Of a DNA stretch of 64,000 bases, positions 1 to 7,464 are shown piece by piece. The notes below the pieces were generated by a model that was given only the letters and a program-made list of their open reading frames with translations, was not told the origin of the DNA and ran no database searches. A program made the position numbers and the translations under genes. The stretch lies in NCBI GenBank assembly GCA_944387895.1, contig CALXGQ010000013.1, positions 35,186 through 99,185 on the forward strand. The letters are read 5' to 3'. This DNA comes from an uncultured Clostridia bacterium (lineage in GTDB: Bacteria > Bacillota > Clostridia > Oscillospirales > QAKW01). Every line of letters begins with the position of its first letter. Within the stretch, counting starts at the first letter, position 1.

Positions 1-305
1 AAGCCTACGACTATATCATTCTGGATCTCCCTCCCGTTGGCGAGGTGAGCGACGCGATCGTGGCCTCCAAGATGACGGACGGCGTTTTGCTGGTGGTGCG
101 TCAGGACTACTGCAATACCGTTGCCCTGCGCAACGCCATTGGGCAGTTTGAGTTTGTGGGATCCAAGATTCTCGGTACGGTCTTCAACTTCTCCCGGGAG
201 CAGAAAAACGCGTATGGCTATTACAGCAAGCGCTATCGTTATAAGTATGCTTATCCGCATCCCCAGGAGAGGGCCGGGGATCAGGATCCTTCGGATCAGA
301 GCTGA
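1..305 (+). CDS. cpsD: Capsular/exopolysaccharide tyrosine kinase CpsD (BY-kinase), 3' part only
   Basis: Bacterial tyrosine kinase that autophosphorylates a C-terminal tyrosine cluster and controls capsule or exopolysaccharide polymerisation and export at the inner face of the membrane. The gene enters from the left edge; the reading frame starts at base 3. The first visible residues, YDYIILDLPP, are the Walker B strand of the P-loop fold, followed by a typical MinD-like segment (TDGVLLVVRQD). The last 25 residues hold seven tyrosines within 14 positions (from YGYY to YAY), the autophosphorylation cluster. Walker A lies outside the window. The partner phosphatase CpsB follows directly, 10 bases after the stop codon. 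Confidence 0.88.
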   Translation, partial: AYDYIILDLPPVGEVSDAIVASKMTDGVLLVVRQDYCNTVALRNAIGQFEFVGSKILGTVFNFSREQKNAYGYYSKRYRYKYAYPHPQERAGDQDPSDQS

Positions 306-315
306 GGAAGGCACG

Positions 316-1032
316 TTGCATATCGCGGTCGATTTTCATACCCACGTTCTGCCGGGGATCGACGATGGAAGCCAATCTGTCGCCGAATCCCTTCAGATGC
401 TGCGTAAAGAGGCGGAGCAGGGCGTGCATACTGTTGTGGCGACGCCGCATTTCTATGCCCATCGAACCGCTCCTCGGCAGTTTCTGCAAGAGCGGCAGGA
501 GGCGGAGGTGCGTCTGCGGGCCGCCCTGGCCGGAGACCCGGGTCTGCCTGCGGTTGTGATGGGCGCTGAGGTTCATTTTTATGAAGGGATCAGCGATTCC
601 GAATGCCTGCGCGATCTTTCGATCGCCGGAACGGAATATATCCTGATCGAGATGCCGGATCCTCCCTGGCCGGAGCGCAGGCTCCGGGAGCTGGCGGATA
701 TCAGGCAAAAGCAGGATCTGACGCCGATTGTTGCCCATCTCGATCGTTATGTTCGTTTTCCATTCTACAGTCGTTTGTTTGAGGCGCTTGCGCCGCTGCC
801 GGTTCTGATCCAGACCAACGCCGGCTTTTTTACCGGCTGGAAAACGCGGCAGGCGGCTCTGCGGTTGCTGCGCCGGGGGCAGATCCATCTGATCGGATCC
901 GATTGCCATAATCTGACGAGTAGGCCTCCCGATATGGGTTTGGCCGCCCGGGTGATCGAAAATGGGGCTGGAATGGCGGCGATAGAAAAAATAAACGCCC
1001 GAAGTCTTGACATTTTAAAGAAAATAGGTTAA
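316..1032 (+). CDS. cpsB: PHP-domain protein-tyrosine phosphatase CpsB/YwqE
   Basis: Manganese-dependent phosphatase of the PHP family that removes phosphate from the CpsD kinase. The start is taken as the TTG at 316, because a TGAGGAAG ribosome site at 303-310 precedes it and homology begins there; the open frame continues upstream but is an overprint of cpsD. Visible metal ligands are FHTHVLPGIDDGS (residues 7-19), TPHF, GAEVHF and GSDCHN near the end. The usual AHPERY motif reads AHLDRY. The length, 238 residues, is normal for the family. It forms a kinase-phosphatase pair with the upstream gene. Confidence 0.88.
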   Translation: MHIAVDFHTHVLPGIDDGSQSVAESLQMLRKEAEQGVHTVVATPHFYAHRTAPRQFLQERQEAEVRLRAALAGDPGLPAVVMGAEVHFYEGISDSECLRDLSIAGTEYILIEMPDPPWPERRLRELADIRQKQDLTPIVAHLDRYVRFPFYSRLFEALAPLPVLIQTNAGFFTGWKTRQAALRLLRRGQIHLIGSDCHNLTSRPPDMGLAARVIENGAGMAAIEKINARSLDILKKIG

Positions 1033-1035
1033 ATT
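1007..1035 (+). promoter_or_regulatory. Probable sigma-A promoter for the 1080-1835 gene
   Basis: TTGACA at 1007-1012, a 17-base spacer and TAAATT at 1030-1035. The -35 box lies inside the last codons of cpsB, suggesting the next gene can be transcribed separately from the kinase-phosphatase pair. Confidence 0.5.
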
Positions 1036-1079
1036 TAAATATAGTGAATAATATATATTCGATAGAGGAGATGAGTATA

Positions 1080-1835
1080 ATGAAAAAAGTAATTTCATGT
1101 GTACTGTTGCTGGTGATGCTTTTGTCGTTCACGCTGACTGCGGTGGCGGACGACGTGGATTTTGTAAGCTCCATTGCGAATAAAGGCGCGCCCGATCTGG
1201 TGGAATTTACCGCCGAGAGCGGTGAGGTTGCGGTAGGCTATGTCCGCGATCAGAACGACCAGATCGTTGAGGTCATCACGGCGGATGAAGTGATGATCAC
1301 CGCCGTTGGAGAAGCGGAAACTTCCGGCGATATTTCCGCCGAAGCCAAAGAGGTTCTGCTGCGCGTTTATGAGGAACTTTGCGAGCCGGGCGCCAGCCTT
1401 GCCAAGCTCTGCGCTGCATTGAATGATGACGTTGCTGCTGCCCTTGGCGCCGGTAATAACGCGGATAATCTGGTGGTTAAGGATCTCTTTGATCTCACCC
1501 TGCTGGGCGATGCGGCCGCCGCGATGACGGAGGATCGTTATGCAGAGCTGACCTTTGATATTTCTCTGTCCAAGGATAGCTATGTGGCAGCGATGGTATA
1601 TGCCAACGATGGGTGGCTGGCTTCTTCCATCGTCAACAACGGCGACGGGACTGTGACCTGCAAGCTGGATGCTACGGGTCCGGTGGCCTTTATGGTTCCC
1701 GGTGCAACAAGTGGTGCCGATACCGGTGATGAAAGCGGCGCCAGCCTGATTTTCTGGGGCTGCACAATGGCGGTGTCGTTGGCTGCGATCGTTGTTCTGG
1801 CCGTTGTGATCTATCGCAGAAAGAAATCCATGTAA
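1080..1835 (+). CDS. Secreted, C-terminally membrane-anchored protein of unknown function
   Basis: I do not recognise a family. The ATG at 1080 follows AGAGGAG at 1064-1070 with good spacing; the in-frame ATG at 1071 abuts the ribosome site and the one at 1044 lies upstream of it. The product (251 residues) begins with a clear signal peptide (MKK, hydrophobic core, cleavage probably after TAVA). It has an alanine/acid-rich extracellular middle and ends with one transmembrane helix (about residues 221-246) followed by YRRKKSM. This is a stop-transfer anchor; there is no LPXTG-type sortase motif. Its place between capsule regulators and an LCP enzyme suggests a cell-envelope role, which is inference only. 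Confidence 0.75.
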   Translation: MKKVISCVLLLVMLLSFTLTAVADDVDFVSSIANKGAPDLVEFTAESGEVAVGYVRDQNDQIVEVITADEVMITAVGEAETSGDISAEAKEVLLRVYEELCEPGASLAKLCAALNDDVAAALGAGNNADNLVVKDLFDLTLLGDAAAAMTEDRYAELTFDISLSKDSYVAAMVYANDGWLASSIVNNGDGTVTCKLDATGPVAFMVPGATSGADTGDESGASLIFWGCTMAVSLAAIVVLAVVIYRRKKSM

Positions 1836-1866
1836 GCATCTGCGGACATCAGAATCGGACGGTTGA

Positions 1867-2859
1867 ATGATGAACAAACAGTCACGTGGCAGAAATCCTG
1901 CGATAGCGCTCATCTTCCTGCTTCTGGTGCTTGCATTGATATTCAGCAGCTTTAAGTTTATTGAAATCGCCTTTCATTCCGAAAAAACCGGCGAAGCGGA
2001 ACCTGTTTCAACCAAAACGATCGAGCGGGACGGTCTTTCCTATTTCCCCCGGCAGGACATTACGGTCGTGATGCTGCTGGGCATCGATCAGACCGGTCCG
2101 GTTGAGGCAAGCGCTTCCTACAATAATACCGGAGAGGCGGATATGGTTGCTCTGTTGATCTTTGACGAGAGCAATGAAACCTATAGCATCCTGATGCTGA
2201 ATCGGGATACCATGCTGGATATGCCGGTTCTCGGCGTCGGCGGGAAGCGCGCCGGCACAGCCTATGGGCAGCTTGCCCTGGCGCATACCTATGGCAGCGG
2301 CCTGGCGGATAGCTGCGAAAATATCCGCGAAGCAGTTTCGGAATTTCTCTGTGGCTTGAAAATTGATTATTACGCCTCCCTCAATATGGACGCCATCTCG
2401 ATTCTGACGGATCAGGTGGGCGGCGTTCCCGTTACGGTGACGGACGATTTTTCCGAGGTGGATCCCTCTATCCCGATGGGGGAAACGACCCTCAGCGGCG
2501 AGCAGGCGCTTTCCTTTGTGCAGGCGCGGCGCGGCGTTGGGAATCAGATGAACGTATCCCGTATGGAGCGGCAGCAGGCGTATGTGGAAGGTCTGCTGGA
2601 AGCGTTTTTTGCCAAGGGGGAGCAGAGCGAAAGCTTTGCGGTGCAAACCTATGACGCCCTGAACGACTATATGGTAACGGACTGTACGGCGACGACGATG
2701 AGTACCATGATGACCCGCTATGCCGATTATACGCTTTCCGAAATCCTTTCTCCTGAGGGCGAAAATGTCCAGGGGGAAGAATATATGGAATTTTATGCGG
2801 ATGAAGAGGAGCTGGACGATTTGATCCTCCGTCTTTTCTACGCGGAAAAAGAACTGTAA
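1867..2859 (+). CDS. LytR-CpsA-Psr (LCP) family glycopolymer-peptidoglycan transferase
   Basis: LCP enzymes move undecaprenyl-linked teichoic acids or capsule chains onto peptidoglycan outside the cell. The protein (330 residues) has a short cytoplasmic tail, one membrane helix at about residues 12-33 and then the LCP domain: LLGIDQTG, DMVALLIFD, the catalytic-region motif NRDTMLD, and an R-rich RMERQQAYV helix close to the usual position. The canonical GDxxR stretch reads VGNQMNVSRMERQQ, a modest deviation. It lies 31 bases after the anchored surface protein and downstream of cpsD/cpsB, so attachment of a capsule-type polymer is the likely job. A terminator follows the stop codon. Confidence 0.85.
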   Translation: MMNKQSRGRNPAIALIFLLLVLALIFSSFKFIEIAFHSEKTGEAEPVSTKTIERDGLSYFPRQDITVVMLLGIDQTGPVEASASYNNTGEADMVALLIFDESNETYSILMLNRDTMLDMPVLGVGGKRAGTAYGQLALAHTYGSGLADSCENIREAVSEFLCGLKIDYYASLNMDAISILTDQVGGVPVTVTDDFSEVDPSIPMGETTLSGEQALSFVQARRGVGNQMNVSRMERQQAYVEGLLEAFFAKGEQSESFAVQTYDALNDYMVTDCTATTMSTMMTRYADYTLSEILSPEGENVQGEEYMEFYADEEELDDLILRLFYAEKEL

Positions 2860-2867
2860 GTACGCTG

Positions 2868-2899
2868 AAAAGCGCCGGGCTTTTGCCCGGCGCTTTTTG
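2868..2899 (+). terminator. Intrinsic terminator after the LCP gene
   Basis: Perfect GC-rich stem: AAAGCGCCGGGC, a TTTT loop, then GCCCGGCGCTTTTT, directly after the stop codon of the LCP gene. Confidence 0.85.
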
Positions 2900-2961
2900 C
2901 CTGTATGGGTCTGTAAATTGTTTGGAGGACTCGTTGACCGTTTTTGAAAACCTGCCGGGCG

Positions 2962-3828
2962 TTACGCCTTTTGGTCAGCGCCGGCGGTCTGCTTTGCCAT
3001 CCACTGCCGAAGGGCGGGGAGCGCTTTTTCCGCGTCGCTTCTGCCCAGTTGATACTGCGCCTCCAGCCGTGCAACGTCCTTTTCCGTCCGTTTGATGCCG
3101 AGGTTTTTGCTGGGACGAATCACAAAAATCTCTCCGTTCTGCTCCAGCTCCCCGATGCGGAGCAGCGTGTCGTTATAGACGGTATGGCGCCGCAGCAGCG
3201 CCGCGGTAAATTGGGGGTATTTTCTGTAAATCAGCTTGGCGAGCCCGGGCTTTTGGGGGCTTTTCCTGTAGCCGTCGTACTGGGTCAGCACAACGATGTT
3301 GCGCTCGTATCCCATCTTCCGGGCGGCTTCGATGGGGATGCTGTCGGCAACGCCGCCGTCCAGAAGCTTTTTGCCGTCCACCTGCACAATTTTGGAAACA
3401 AAAGGCATGGAGGCGGAGGCAAGCAGATAATCCATTTCCCTGCGCAGATCGGTGCAGCGCCGGTAGAGCGGCGCGCCGGTTTCAAGATCGGTGCAGACGG
3501 CATAGTAGGCGGCGGGGGAGGCGGCAAAGGTATCATAATCAAAGGGATCCAGACGATCCGGGATATCATGATAGCAAAATTGCTCTCCGACGATGCTGCC
3601 GGTGGTGAGGAGGGAAAAGAAGCTCATAAAGCGCTTGTCGCCGCGGTATTTTTTGTAATATCGGATGGTTCTCCCGGGCTGGTTGCTCAAATAAACGCTG
3701 CCGTGGATGGCGCCGGCCGATACGCCGAAGACGGCGTCGGTCCGGAGCTCGTTTTCCATAAAGACATCCAAAACTCCTGCGGTGTAAATGGCGCGCATGG
3801 CGCCGCCTTCCAGCACTAATCCCAACAT
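2962..3828 (-). CDS. Patatin-like phospholipase (YjjU type)
   Basis: Predicted serine lipid hydrolase with a Ser-Asp dyad, cytoplasmic or membrane-associated. The start is the ATG at 3828 (MLGLVLEGG) behind AGGAAAGGA; the open frame runs 27 codons further upstream without support. Motifs in order: the oxyanion loop EGGAMR (residues 7-12), the nucleophile elbow GVSAG with Ser37, and DGG with the catalytic Asp157. The length of 288 residues fits small bacterial patatins. It is alone in its orientation between two plus-strand units. The substrate cannot be told from the sequence; I see no signal peptide. Confidence 0.87.
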   Translation of the reverse strand: MLGLVLEGGAMRAIYTAGVLDVFMENELRTDAVFGVSAGAIHGSVYLSNQPGRTIRYYKKYRGDKRFMSFFSLLTTGSIVGEQFCYHDIPDRLDPFDYDTFAASPAAYYAVCTDLETGAPLYRRCTDLRREMDYLLASASMPFVSKIVQVDGKKLLDGGVADSIPIEAARKMGYERNIVVLTQYDGYRKSPQKPGLAKLIYRKYPQFTAALLRRHTVYNDTLLRIGELEQNGEIFVIRPSKNLGIKRTEKDVARLEAQYQLGRSDAEKALPALRQWMAKQTAGADQKA

Positions 3829-4000
3829 GATGTAAATCCTTTCCTGAAAACGATGAAAAAATGTATTCCCGCCCGGCAAAACCGTCGCTGCGGAAAGCAA
3901 AGCCCGCATTGCATCAACCGCCGCGCGCAGCGGCGGCGGGGCACGGCGGAGCGCCGCGCATCCCGCTTGATACGGTTGTTTTTAGCCGCGAGCGAAAAGG

Positions 4001-4033
4001 GAAAAGCCCTCCGGCTGCTCCAGAGGACTTTTA
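4001..4033 (-). terminator. Intrinsic terminator of the DUF1858 gene
   Basis: On the minus strand, AAAAGTCCTCTGG pairs with CCGGAGGGCTTTT over 13 positions (two G-T wobbles), followed by a T-rich run. It lies 34 bases downstream of the 4067-4264 gene. Confidence 0.7.
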
Positions 4034-4066
4034 TGAAAATAAGCCTGCCGGATCTTCCGGATACGC

Positions 4067-4264
4067 TTAGCCGCTGATCGCCTGATTGATTTTTTCGATC
4101 AGGTCGTCGGGGTTCACGCCGTGAACGGCACAGGCCTGCTCAATGGTTTCGCCGCGGGAGGAAGGGCAATGCAGGCAGTGCATACCGATCTCCGTAAAAA
4201 AATGGGCGGTATCCGGATACTGATCCAGAACGTCGGCAATAATGGTGTCTTTGGTTATCATCAT
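4067..4264 (-). CDS. DUF1858 redox-disulfide domain protein
   Basis: Small (65 residues) single-domain protein of the DUF1858 family, known as a stand-alone or fused domain near hybrid-cluster and other redox proteins in anaerobes. The signature GMHCLHC supplies Cys30 and Cys33, with a third cysteine at residue 45 (EQACAVHG), consistent with a redox-active disulfide or metal site. The ATG at 4264 has an AGGAGG site six bases upstream; the next codon is also ATG. It is monocistronic, with its own promoter-proximal palindrome and terminator. The electron partner is unknown. Confidence 0.85.
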   Translation of the reverse strand: MMITKDTIIADVLDQYPDTAHFFTEIGMHCLHCPSSRGETIEQACAVHGVNPDDLIEKINQAISG

Positions 4265-4277
4265 TTGGACCTCCTTT

Positions 4278-4299
4278 GTTAGAATCTAACTATAGTATA
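4278..4299 (-). promoter_or_regulatory. Promoter -10 and palindromic operator-like site of the DUF1858 gene
   Basis: On the minus strand TATACT (4294-4299) is followed at the expected transcription start by GTTAGATTCTAAC, a perfect 6+1+6 palindrome occupying 4278-4290, between the -10 box and the ribosome site. No good -35 is visible. The position fits a repressor operator. Confidence 0.45.
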
Positions 4300-4340
4300 C
4301 ACAAAATCTGCCAAAAAGCAAAGGTATTTTTTATTTTCGG

Positions 4341-4369
4341 TTTACATTTATTTTGAAAAGTGTTATACT
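4341..4369 (+). promoter_or_regulatory. Sigma-A promoter of the femX-alr-holB-ricT operon
   Basis: TTTACA at 4341-4346 and TATACT at 4364-4369, separated by 17 bases, ending 33 bases before the start codon of the FemX-like gene. Confidence 0.7.
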
Positions 4370-4402
4370 AATTTAATAAAAACCGGATGTAAGGAGAAGG
4401 AA

Positions 4403-5461
4403 ATGGAACGATTGGATCTCAACGACAGCGCCAAAGTAGCGGAATACGAGGCATTTTTGCAGCGCCATCCGAAGGGACATTTTGCGCAGTCGGTAAGATG
4501 GGCGAAGCTGAAGACGGCGTGGCGCTTTGAAGCGGTGATCGAGCGGGATGAAACCGGCGCGATCGCCGGAACCATGGGGCTTCTGATCCGTCATGTTCCG
4601 GGAACGTCGATCATGTATTCCTGCCGCGGGCCGGTCTGCGATCTGCATGATGAAGAAATGGTCACGCGGCTGGTGCAGGCGGCGGGCGAGATCGGCAAGC
4701 AATATCACGCCTGCTCCCTCAAGATCGATACCGACGTCAAGGCGGAGGATGAAGTTTTCTGGGGAATCTGCCGCAAGCTGGGATTCAACGAACCCAATCA
4801 TTCCAAAAATTTCGAGGGGATTCAGCCCCGCTTTGTTTTCCGGCTGTATTTAAACGGCCGCAGCGAGGAGGAGCTTCTGGCCTCTTTTCAGCAGAAAACC
4901 CGCTACAATATTCGGGTGGCGGTCAAAAAAGGGGTGGAAGTGCGGCAGTGCGGCGAAGAGGCGCTGCACGACTTTCACCGGATCATGGTCACAACCGGAG
5001 CCCGGGATCATTTTGTTGTGCGGACGGAGGAATATTTCCGCCGGATGATGGAAACGATGGGGGAACATATGCGCCTATATATGGCCTATCTGGACGGTAA
5101 GGCCATAGCCGGAACGCTGGCGATCGGCTACGGCGACAAAGTCTGGTATCTCTACGGCGCTTCCGCCAATGAATACCGCAACGTCATGCCGAATTATCTG
5201 CTGCAATGGGAAATGATCAAGTGGGCGGTTGAACGCAAGGCGGCCGTTTATGATTTCCGGGGCGTATCCGGCGATCTGAGCGAGGATAATCCGTTATACG
5301 GGCTTTATCGGTTCAAGCGCGGGTTCAACGGCGAGTTTACAGAATTTATCGGGGAAATGGATCTGATCTACAACCGGTGGATGCTGGCCTGGTCCAAGTG
5401 GGGCAGCAAGCTTTACCGGCGTTTGAATATGCTTCTTTTCAGATTGAGGCACCGGGGTTGA
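4403..5461 (+). CDS. FemAB/FemX-type peptidoglycan interpeptide aminoacyltransferase
   Basis: Predicted to transfer an amino acid from aminoacyl-tRNA to the lysine or diamino acid side chain of lipid II, building the cross-bridge on the cytoplasmic side. The 352-residue protein has the family's two GNAT-like halves: the first ends near GFNEPNHSKNFEGIQPRFV, and the second has QQKTRYNIRVAVKKGV, the segment LAIGYGDKVWYLYGAS and NYLLQWEMIKWA, then GLYRFKRGF near the end. ATG at 4403 follows AAGGAGAAGG. It opens an operon, with the racemase-like gene two bases downstream, so the two may serve one cell-wall step. Which amino acid is added cannot be read here. Confidence 0.87.
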   Translation: MERLDLNDSAKVAEYEAFLQRHPKGHFAQSVRWAKLKTAWRFEAVIERDETGAIAGTMGLLIRHVPGTSIMYSCRGPVCDLHDEEMVTRLVQAAGEIGKQYHACSLKIDTDVKAEDEVFWGICRKLGFNEPNHSKNFEGIQPRFVFRLYLNGRSEEELLASFQQKTRYNIRVAVKKGVEVRQCGEEALHDFHRIMVTTGARDHFVVRTEEYFRRMMETMGEHMRLYMAYLDGKAIAGTLAIGYGDKVWYLYGASANEYRNVMPNYLLQWEMIKWAVERKAAVYDFRGVSGDLSEDNPLYGLYRFKRGFNGEFTEFIGEMDLIYNRWMLAWSKWGSKLYRRLNMLLFRLRHRG

Positions 5462-5462
5462 A

Positions 5463-6539
5463 ATGGCAAGATTGATTGTTAAAAAAGAAGACGTTTTGTA
5501 TAATTACCGGCTGATTGCGGAGCGGATGGACGTTCCGGTGATCCCGGTGCTCAAGGGAAACGGCTACGGGCTGGGCGCGGAGGCGCTGTTTACGCTGTTT
5601 CAGGCCGAGGGGGTGCCGCTGATTGCCGTCAGTTGTTTGGAGGAAGCCCTTCCCCTCAGCGGTCGGGGCGTGGAAATTCTGGTGCTCTCCTGCTATGAAA
5701 CGCCGGAATTTGCCGAGATCGCTCTGGAAAAAGGGCTGACGGCGTCGGTGGGCAGCCCGGCTTTTGCCGCCCTGCTTTCGGAAAAAGCGCTGGCGGCCGG
5801 GAAAACCGCGCGGGTTCATCTCAAGATCGATACCGGCATGGGGCGGTTTGGCTTTTTTCCTGGGCAAACCGAGGAGATCGTCGCAGTCTTTGCCCTGCCC
5901 GGGCTGGAGGTTACCGGTATTTTCAGTCATTGCTATGCCGCTTTTGCCGCGGATGGCTCGGCCGAAAAGCAGCTGGAGCTGTTCAACGGCGTAACGGCGG
6001 CCCTTGAGGCGCGGGGGATCGCCGTTCCGATGCGGCATCTGGCCAATTCCAGCGCCGCCTGCAGGCCGGGCTTTGCGCTGGACGCCGTTCGGATCGGGTC
6101 GGCGCTGACCGGCCGGCTTGCCCGTAAAACCGATCTGCCTCTGAAGAAGGTCGGGCGGCTGGAGGCGGAGGTGCTTGCGGTGCGGAATCTTCCCGCCGGG
6201 AGCAACGTGGGCTATGGCGGCGTATGCCGGTTGAAGAAGGATACGACGGTTGCCGTAGTCGCCGCCGGAACGGCAGAGGGCTTTTCCCCCGGGGAAACCC
6301 GCAATCTTTTCCGGATGCGGGACATCTGCCGGTATTTGTATCATGATTGCAGGCTGTTTTTTAAGAGGCCCGTTGTATACGGAATCGTAGGCGGAAAGCG
6401 CGCGGCCATGCTGAGCCGCCCCGCGATCACCCATAGCTTTTTTGACGTGACCGGGCTGGACTGTAAGCCGGGCGACGTCATGGTGCTGGAGGCGATCCCC
6501 TTCAAGGTGGATTCCGCCGTGGAGCGGGTATATGAGTAA
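5463..6539 (+). CDS. alr: Alanine racemase family protein, atypical C-terminal domain
   Basis: PLP-dependent amino-acid racemase fold. The N-terminal barrel is normal: Lys31 in VLKGNGYGLG for PLP, KIDTGMGRFGF, NSSA and a VGYG motif giving the likely second catalytic Tyr251. The C-terminal half departs from canonical Alr: the usual GYADGYPR reads AGTAEGFSP, and GRVCMDQ with its conserved Asp reads GKRAAML. It may be a true alanine racemase, a serine racemase or a specialised cell-wall racemase. It starts two bases after the FemX-like gene and overlaps holB by eight bases, so it is translationally linked to both. Confidence 0.78.
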   Translation: MARLIVKKEDVLYNYRLIAERMDVPVIPVLKGNGYGLGAEALFTLFQAEGVPLIAVSCLEEALPLSGRGVEILVLSCYETPEFAEIALEKGLTASVGSPAFAALLSEKALAAGKTARVHLKIDTGMGRFGFFPGQTEEIVAVFALPGLEVTGIFSHCYAAFAADGSAEKQLELFNGVTAALEARGIAVPMRHLANSSAACRPGFALDAVRIGSALTGRLARKTDLPLKKVGRLEAEVLAVRNLPAGSNVGYGGVCRLKKDTTVAVVAAGTAEGFSPGETRNLFRMRDICRYLYHDCRLFFKRPVVYGIVGGKRAAMLSRPAITHSFFDVTGLDCKPGDVMVLEAIPFKVDSAVERVYE

Positions 6540-7464
6540 GCTGATCGGGAATCCTGAGATCCGGCATGAAATGGAGCGCGGACATTTTGCTCATGCCTAT
6601 CTGATCGCCGGCGAAAAGGGGATGGGCAAGAAAACGCTGGCCCGTCTGCTGGCCGCCCGCCTGACCGAGGATCGGCGCGGGCTGGCGGAGCGGGACGAGC
6701 ATCCCGACGTTTTGTGGCTGGCGCCGAAGGAGCCGGGGCGGCAGATCCCGGTCGAGGAGGTGCGGGCTTTTCGCAGGGAAGCGTATGTTCTGCCGAATCA
6801 GGCGCCGCGCAAGGTATTGATCATCGATCGGTGCGAGCAGCTCAACGCAAGCGGCCAGAACGCGATCCTGAAGATTCTGGAGGAACCCCCGGAGCAGACG
6901 GTATTTATACTGTTGGCGTCCGGCCGGGAGGCGGTTCTGCCAACCATCCGTTCCCGGTGCGTGATCTGGGAAATGCAGCCGGTTTCCGAGGCGGAAGGGG
7001 TCGCTTATCTGCGCGAGCGCTATCCGGACGAAGAGCGGGCGCTGACGCTTTTGCGCGCTGCGGGCGGCAATCTGGGGCGGGCCATGGAATATCTGGAAGG
7101 CGGAACCCTGCTGTCCTATGGAGAGCTTGGCGTTCGCTTTCTGGGCAAGCTTTGCCGCAGTAAAATGCAGGAGGCGGATCGTCTGCTGGCGGGAGTGCCC
7201 AAAGGGGAGTTCCATGCCTTTTTAGACAGCTTTTCCCGCTTGTGCCAGGATTTTATGCGCTATAAAACCGGCTGCGGGGAAGAAACGCTGGTTTTTTCGG
7301 AAAGCATCTTGCAAATCAAAGGATTTTTAGGTAGAATGAAACTGGAGCAGCTGTATCGAATGGCGTCGCTGACGCTGGAGAGTCAAACGGCGCTCCGGGA
7401 AAATGGCAATGAGAATCTGATCCGGATTTGTTTCATTGCAGAAATGGGAGAATTATTACGTTGA
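6532..7464 (+). CDS. holB: DNA polymerase III delta-prime subunit
   Basis: Clamp-loader subunit that helps open the beta clamp at the replication fork. It has an AAA+ ATPase core with GEKGMGKKT at residues 27-35, a Walker B-like VLIIDRCE, NAILKILEEPP and the SRC sensor (SRCVIW). The zinc module with four cysteines that normally sits between Walker A and the HPD motif is missing here; that stretch is short (TEDRRGLAERDEHPDV). The length, 310 residues, is slightly below average. It overlaps alr by eight bases and ends in a TTGA overlap with ricT, the usual holB-ricT pairing of Firmicutes. Confidence 0.87.
   Translation: MSKLIGNPEIRHEMERGHFAHAYLIAGEKGMGKKTLARLLAARLTEDRRGLAERDEHPDVLWLAPKEPGRQIPVEEVRAFRREAYVLPNQAPRKVLIIDRCEQLNASGQNAILKILEEPPEQTVFILLASGREAVLPTIRSRCVIWEMQPVSEAEGVAYLRERYPDEERALTLLRAAGGNLGRAMEYLEGGTLLSYGELGVRFLGKLCRSKMQEADRLLAGVPKGEFHAFLDSFSRLCQDFMRYKTGCGEETLVFSESILQIKGFLGRMKLEQLYRMASLTLESQTALRENGNENLIRICFIAEMGELLR

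Noticed and set aside
1740..1835. LPXTG-type sortase anchor on the secreted protein
   Set aside because: The hydrophobic helix and basic tail are present but no LPXTG-like motif precedes them.
3829..4066. Overlapping plus-strand frames of about 70 codons between the patatin and DUF1858 genes
   Set aside because: No ribosome site, low-complexity basic composition, and they run across the terminator of the DUF1858 gene.
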